Shown here one piece after another: positions 59,220-64,000 of a stretch of DNA of 64,000 nt. The notes under the pieces are model-generated. The model made no database searches. It saw nothing but the letters and a program-made list of their open reading frames with translations, and had not been told where the DNA came from. The DNA is from Nitrospirota bacterium (GTDB taxonomy: Bacteria > Nitrospirota > JACRHJ01): positions 62,001 through 126,000 of the forward strand of contig JAJYJM010000002.1 of NCBI GenBank assembly GCA_021789495.1, given 5' to 3'. Both the position numbers and the translations under genes were made by a program. Numbering within the stretch: the stretch's first letter is position 1; every line of letters begins with the position of its first letter.

Positions 59220-59248
59220 TTGACAGCCGTGAAGTCTCCGGGTATAAG
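59220..59248 (+). promoter_or_regulatory. Near-consensus sigma70 promoter
   Basis: TTGACA (59220-59225), 17-bp spacer, TATAAG (59243-59248). Confidence 0.65.
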
Positions 59249-59255
59249 TAAGATT

Positions 59256-59651
59256 GTGAAAGTATTTTTCAAGATATTCCTGACAGCCGCGATAAGCCTT
59301 AACCTCTTGGGCTCGCTCATGCCGCCGAAACCCTGCAATATGCCCTGTTGCGCCGGTAGACCGGCTTCGGGTGCGGCGGCAATGTCGGCATGTGAGACGG
59401 ATACCGCTCGCGGAGTTTCCATAAACGCGCATAGAATGTCCTGCTGCATGATGCAGACCGCCCGGCGGCTCGTTCCCGCGGCGGTCAATACGGCCCGGGC
59501 GGAAAGGTCGCTGTCGGACCATTTATCGATCTCCGGGCCGTCGTTTGCCGCAAACATTTTCCCTGGGAAATCCCCGCTTGTTACCGGCTCCCCGCCATGG
59601 GCGTCGGCCTCCATACCCGTCTATAAACTTACCTCCGCATATCTCTGCTGA
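59256..59651 (+). CDS. Small cysteine-rich exported or membrane-anchored protein
   Basis: MKVFFKIFLTAAISLNLLGSLMPPKPCNMPCCAG...SACET...RMSCCMMQ...; GTG start proposed because the promoter overlaps the annotated N-terminus (ORF ATG 59208). Confidence 0.5.
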   Translation: MKVFFKIFLTAAISLNLLGSLMPPKPCNMPCCAGRPASGAAAMSACETDTARGVSINAHRMSCCMMQTARRLVPAAVNTARAERSLSDHLSISGPSFAANIFPGKSPLVTGSPPWASASIPVYKLTSAYLC

Positions 59652-59727
59652 ACCCGCTTTAGCGGGCGCGAACCTCCGGGGGGCGCATTTCTGCGTCTCG
59701 CCGGGCACATTTGCGCCTGGAATCAGT

Positions 59728-59754
59728 GTCGTCCTGAGGCGATAGCCGAAGAAT
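59728..59754. repeat. Class B dispersed repeat (reverse orientation)
   Basis: GTCGTCCTGAGGCGATAGCCGAAGAATC; reverse complement resembles GATTCTTCGGCGGAGCCTCAGAATGAC at 11806. Confidence 0.6.
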
Positions 59755-59792
59755 CCGCAGAAGTATTTTAAAAAGCGAGGTATATTTCTGCC

Positions 59793-61055
59793 ATGAAGAT
59801 AACGACTCTCGTGATACCTTTTGTCCTTTTCGCCGCGCTTGGCGTCCCGGCGTATGCCGGAGAGACGCTTAAACTCTCCGCGCTGCTCATGGAGGCGCGT
59901 GATAAAAACCCCGGCCTCTCGGCGGTGAAATACAGGTATCGGGCGGCCCTGGAGCGCGTGCCGCAGGCCGGGGCCTTGCCCGACCCCATGCTTATGACCG
60001 GAGTCCAGAACCTGCCCGTAAACTCCTTTGAATTCGATGAGGACATGATGACCGGAAAGATGATAGGGGTCTCTCAGACATTTCCTTTTTTCGGCAAAAG
60101 GGGACTTAAAAGCAAGGCCGCGTCCCTGGAGGCAAAGGCCGAAAAAGACGATTACGGAGAAGACGTCCTGACGCTCGCGCGGGACGTGAAGACGGCATAC
60201 TTCAGGCTGTGCAGGATAAAAAAAGACCTTGAAGTCCTGAAGAAGACCGGCGCGCTCCTGGACAGCCTCAAGAAGATCGCCCAGTCCCGGTATTCCGTGG
60301 GCATGGGGGGGCTGCAGGACATAATCAAGACGCAGCTTGAGCAGTCCCTGTTAATCGACAAGCGGCTTGCCCTCCAAAAGGAAGACAGGACGGAGCGGGC
60401 CAGGCTCGGCGCGCTCCTGGGGCGGGACGCGCCTGTGGAAGGGACTGTGAAGGACATAAAACCCGCCGCGTTGAATCTCGATGCGAAGGCGCTGGCAAAG
60501 ACAGCCATCGCAAACCGCCCGGAGATCATGGCCGCATCCGAACGCATAAAGAAGGGCGGGACAATGACGGCACTCGCAAAGAAGGCGTCTTATCCCGACT
60601 TCACCGTCTCGGCCCAGTACATGGAAAGGGACAGGCAGAATAACGGCGTGCGGCCCTCCGACATGGTCTCCGCCGTCGTATCCATAAACCTCCCGATATG
60701 GCGTAAGTCCAAAATAGAACCCGGCATACGTGAGGCGGCCCTTCTTAAATCCGAGGCCGAGGAAGAACGCGACGCCGAGGAAAAGGAAATAAGGGCAAGG
60801 ATAGAGTCCCTCGTGGAGCAGGTGAATAAAGACGACCGGATGATAAAGCTCTACAAGGAAGTGATTATCCCGGAGGCTAACGACGACATAAGCGCGGGAC
60901 TTGCCGGATACGAAGTCGGGAAGGTGCAGTATATCGACCTGCTGGACTCCATACGGACGCTCTTCAATTACCAGACGGAATATTATAACCGGCTTTCCGA
61001 CAGGGAGACAAAGGTTGCCGACCTGGAATCGGCAGCAGGCACGGAGCTGAAATGA
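59793..61055 (+). CDS. TolC/CusC-like outer-membrane efflux protein
   Basis: 420 aa; signal peptide; two OEP repeats. Confidence 0.88.
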   Translation: MKITTLVIPFVLFAALGVPAYAGETLKLSALLMEARDKNPGLSAVKYRYRAALERVPQAGALPDPMLMTGVQNLPVNSFEFDEDMMTGKMIGVSQTFPFFGKRGLKSKAASLEAKAEKDDYGEDVLTLARDVKTAYFRLCRIKKDLEVLKKTGALLDSLKKIAQSRYSVGMGGLQDIIKTQLEQSLLIDKRLALQKEDRTERARLGALLGRDAPVEGTVKDIKPAALNLDAKALAKTAIANRPEIMAASERIKKGGTMTALAKKASYPDFTVSAQYMERDRQNNGVRPSDMVSAVVSINLPIWRKSKIEPGIREAALLKSEAEEERDAEEKEIRARIESLVEQVNKDDRMIKLYKEVIIPEANDDISAGLAGYEVGKVQYIDLLDSIRTLFNYQTEYYNRLSDRETKVADLESAAGTELK

Positions 61056-62473
61056 AGACCAAAATAATCGTTCTGATTGTAATACTCGTTGTCCTCGCGG
61101 CGGGCGCATACCTTGGCCGTGGCCTCTGGGCCGGCAGACCGGCAGCCGGTCGACCGGCAACTGGCAGTCCGGCATCGGGCGGAGCGGCGGCGAACAAAAA
61201 ATGCGAGACCATATATACCTGCGCTATGCACCCGCAGATAATCCGGCATCACCCCGGCAACTGCCCGATATGCGGTATGCCGCTCATAAAGAAGGTGATA
61301 CCCGCCGCGGGCCGGTCTGAAGCCGGTCGATCGGCGGCGGTCATTGCTAACGTGTCCGGGATGCAGGGCATGGGAAACATATCCTCCGTGGCCCTCGACC
61401 CGCGTGAGAGGATGCTTGCGAACGTGGCGACCTCGCCGGTGCGGAAGGAGACCATGTCCCAGGAGATGGACACCGTGGGGACAATCGCCGTGGACGAACA
61501 GGGAATAAGGAAGATTTCCGCGCGGTACGCCGGGCGCATAGAGAAACTCGACGTGAACGTAACCGGGCAGTACGTAAGAAAGGGCCAGGAGCTTTTCACG
61601 ATATACAGCCCGGAGATGGTGGCGACGGAGAACGAGTATCTCATCGCAAAGGCATCGGAGAAGCGGCTTAGCTCTTCTGATTTCAAGGAAGTGGCGTCCG
61701 GCACGGAAGGTGTCCTGAAGGCGGCGCGGACGAGGATGAAGCTCTGGGGTATGACCGGCGCGCAGATAGCAAGGCTCGACAGGACCGGCCGGGTGAGCGA
61801 CACGGTGTCCGTATTCTCGCCGGTATCCGGGACGGTTACGAATATCTCGGCAAGGCAGGGCGATTACGTCTCGGAAGGGACGGAGGTATTCACGGTGTCG
61901 GACCTCTCCCGCGTGTGGATGGAGGCGGACATATACGAATACCAGCTCTCGAAGGCAAGGATAGGCTCGCGCGTGGAGGTGACGACGGACGCCTGGCCGG
62001 GGAAAATATTTTACGGGAGGGTTTCGTTTATGGACCCTTCCGTGAACCCGCAGACGAGGACGATAAGGGTCCGGGCGGACCTTAACTCTCGCGGGCTGTT
62101 GAAGCCGGACATGTTCGTCACGGCGAAGGTTTTCTCGCCGCCCGTACGGGGAGTTTTCGTCCCGTCGTCCGCGGTGCTTTATACAGGCAACGGCAACGTG
62201 GCATGGGTGGAGGAAAGGCCCGGCGTGTTTACCATGCGGAGCATAACGGTGGGCATCCAGTCCGGAGACGATTTTCAGATACTGGCTGGACTTAAGCCCG
62301 GAGAGCAGGTAGTAACCCAGGGCGGCTTCCTGATAGACTCCGAGGCCCAGCTCCGCGCAAGCGCACAAGGCATGGCGAACATGCCGGGGATGAACATGTC
62401 CGGCGCGGGACAGGAAAAAGCGCAATCTCCGCCCGCGCAGAAGAAGCAGTCGATGCCTGGGATGAACATGTAA
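61052..62473 (+). CDS. CusB-like RND adaptor with N-terminal heavy-metal-binding motif and Met-rich tail
   Basis: 473 aa; YTCAMHPQIIRHHPGNCPICGMPL; HlyD core; C-term NMPGMNMSGAGQEKAQSPPAQKKQSMPGMNM. Confidence 0.92.
   Translation: MKTKIIVLIVILVVLAAGAYLGRGLWAGRPAAGRPATGSPASGGAAANKKCETIYTCAMHPQIIRHHPGNCPICGMPLIKKVIPAAGRSEAGRSAAVIANVSGMQGMGNISSVALDPRERMLANVATSPVRKETMSQEMDTVGTIAVDEQGIRKISARYAGRIEKLDVNVTGQYVRKGQELFTIYSPEMVATENEYLIAKASEKRLSSSDFKEVASGTEGVLKAARTRMKLWGMTGAQIARLDRTGRVSDTVSVFSPVSGTVTNISARQGDYVSEGTEVFTVSDLSRVWMEADIYEYQLSKARIGSRVEVTTDAWPGKIFYGRVSFMDPSVNPQTRTIRVRADLNSRGLLKPDMFVTAKVFSPPVRGVFVPSSAVLYTGNGNVAWVEERPGVFTMRSITVGIQSGDDFQILAGLKPGEQVVTQGGFLIDSEAQLRASAQGMANMPGMNMSGAGQEKAQSPPAQKKQSMPGMNM
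61130..61173. repeat. Three tandem 15-bp units of a GCCGGTCGACCGGC-type palindrome inside the cusB-like gene
   Basis: GCCGGCAGACCGGC (61130), GCCGGTCGACCGGC (61145), ACTGGCAGTCCGGC (61160); encodes AGRPAAGRPATGSPA. Confidence 0.8.
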
Positions 62474-62474
62474 T

Positions 62475-64000
62475 ATGATAGATAAAATAATAGAGTATTC
62501 CGCGAAGAACAGGCTCATCGTCCTGTCCGTGTTCGGACTGATAGCGATATGGGGCGTGTGGGCGCTTTACCACACGCCGCTCGACGCCATACCCGACCTC
62601 TCCGACAACCAGGTCATCGTCTATACCAAGTGGCCCGGCAGAAGCCCGCAGACGATAGAAGACCAGATAACCTACCCGCTCGTAACGGGGCTTCAGGGCG
62701 TGCCGAAGGTCCGGGCGGTAAGGGCTACGTCCGCATTCGGTTTCTCCCTCATCTACGTCATCTTCGACAACGACGCCGACATTTACTGGGCCAGGGCTCA
62801 GGTCCTCGAGCGCTTGAACTACGCCGCGTCCCGCCTCCCGCCCGGTGTGACGCCGACGCTCGGCCCGGACGGCACCGGCGTCGGACAGGTCTACTGGTAT
62901 ACGCTCCAGGGCAAGGGCTACGACCTGGCGACGCTCAGGACGATACAGGACTGGTACGTCCGGTACCAGCTCGGCTCCGTGCCCGGCGTGGCGGAAGTGG
63001 CGTCCATCGGCGGGTTCGTGAAGCAGTATGAGGTTGACCTGGACCCGAACAGGATGCAGGCGTATAACGTAACCGTCCCGCAGGTCATGGACGCCGTGAA
63101 GAAGAGTAACAGCGAGGTCGAAGGGAACCTCATGGACAAGAGTTCCATGACTCTTATGGTGCGGGGTCTGGGTTATATACGGGACATACACGACCTGGAA
63201 AACGTCCAGGTAAAGGCTGCGGGCGGCACGCCCGTGCTCGTAAAAGACCTTGGCCGCGTTCAGATGGGCGTGCAGACCCGGCGCGGGCTTATCGACCGGG
63301 ACGGCAAGGGCGAGGCCGTCGGCGGGATAATAGTCATGCGCTACGGCGAGAACGCCATGCAGGTCATAAACCGCGTGAAGGCGAAGATTGCCCGGATACA
63401 GCCGGGGCTTCCGAAGGGCGTGAGGATCGTCGCCGCATACGACCGCTCCGACCTTATCTCCCGCGCCGTCCATACCCTGAAGCGCGCCCTGACGGAAGAA
63501 TCGATAATCGTCTCGCTCGTCGTCTTTATTTTTCTGCTGCACTTCCCAAGCGCGCTGGTCATCGTCCTGACGCTCCCCATCGCCGTGCTCATCTCCTTCA
63601 TCACCATGAAATACATGGGGGTTACTTCCAACATCATGTCGCTTGGCGGCATAGCGATAGCCATCGGCGTGCTGGTGGACGCGGGAGTCGTCATGGTCGA
63701 GAACTGCTACAGGCACCTCTCCGAGCTTGCGCCGGAGGAGCGCCAAAGCAGGCGGCTCGAAGTCGTGATAAAGTCCTCGAAACAGGTCGGGCGCGCGATA
63801 TTCTTCTCGCTTATGATCATCGTCTTAGCCTTCGTCCCGGTATTCCTGCTCACGGGCCAGGAGGGGAAGCTTTTTCATCCCCTGGCCTTTACGAAAACGT
63901 TTTCGATGGCCGGTTCGTCCATAATGGCGATAACGCTTGTGCCGGTCCTGATGTATTACCTCCTGCGCGGGAACATGCCGCCGGAGTCTAAAAACCCGGT
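62475..64000 (+). CDS. CusA-like heavy-metal RND pump (3' truncated by window)
   Basis: Reads MIDKIIEYSAKNRLIVLSVFGLIAIWGVWALYHTPLDAIPDLSDNQVIVYTKWPGRSPQTIEDQITYPLVTGLQGVPKVRAVRATSAFGFSLIYVIF...; frame open to window end. Confidence 0.93.
   Translation, partial: MIDKIIEYSAKNRLIVLSVFGLIAIWGVWALYHTPLDAIPDLSDNQVIVYTKWPGRSPQTIEDQITYPLVTGLQGVPKVRAVRATSAFGFSLIYVIFDNDADIYWARAQVLERLNYAASRLPPGVTPTLGPDGTGVGQVYWYTLQGKGYDLATLRTIQDWYVRYQLGSVPGVAEVASIGGFVKQYEVDLDPNRMQAYNVTVPQVMDAVKKSNSEVEGNLMDKSSMTLMVRGLGYIRDIHDLENVQVKAAGGTPVLVKDLGRVQMGVQTRRGLIDRDGKGEAVGGIIVMRYGENAMQVINRVKAKIARIQPGLPKGVRIVAAYDRSDLISRAVHTLKRALTEESIIVSLVVFIFLLHFPSALVIVLTLPIAVLISFITMKYMGVTSNIMSLGGIAIAIGVLVDAGVVMVENCYRHLSELAPEERQSRRLEVVIKSSKQVGRAIFFSLMIIVLAFVPVFLLTGQEGKLFHPLAFTKTFSMAGSSIMAITLVPVLMYYLLRGNMPPESKNP

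Noticed and set aside
60983-63746. Long minus-strand ORFs (511 and 484 aa) opposite cusB/cusA
   Set aside because: Arg/His-rich composition with no recognisable domains; high-GC antisense artefacts opposite well-conserved genes.

Overview
This 64 kb, GC-rich, gene-dense window looks like the chromosome of an anaerobic or microaerophilic bacterium, plausibly Desulfobacterota- or Nitrospirota-like (low-confidence taxonomic inference). I saw no rRNA, tRNA, CRISPR array, prophage or transposase. Order of content: dnaG 3' end and rpoD; DUF1015; DciA-like; Crp/Fnr; TPR protein; exported lysine-rich protein; ECF sigma/anti-sigma/DUF3106 operon; PHP protein; heme operon (radical SAM, DUF4258, DUF2283, hemE, hemH); pentose-phosphate operon (tkt-tal-gnd-rpiB-zwf); beta-barrel protein plus amt; APC permease; DAHP synthase; RACE-type corrinoid activator; DUF1634/TSUP; Slp lipoprotein; DHA2 MFS pump; putative sulfur cluster (ArsR-DUF5714-TSUP-DsrE-SQR); a first heavy-metal RND system; PerR-like/rubrerythrin; arginine genes (argD, argF, argG, argH); Yip1; MTH1187; iscS-iscU; nicotinamidase/NAPRTase; giant acyl-CoA dehydratase activase; Cys-rich peptide; and a second CusCBA-like RND system running off the end. 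The best leads are: (1) the ArsR-DUF5714-TSUP-DsrE-SQR cluster with a promoter/operator-like site; (2) a dispersed 14-bp palindrome (GCCGGTCGACCGGC and variants) found in several reading frames at linkers and termini of unrelated proteins; (3) a DUF4258/DUF2283 pair embedded without gaps in a heme operon; (4) a promoter-plus-terminator unit predicting a ~97-nt RNA upstream of the MFS pump; (5) a sigma54-like promoter ahead of porin-amt; and (6) a secreted polylysine/alanine protein. All assignments come from reading the sequence and family recall; no searches were run.
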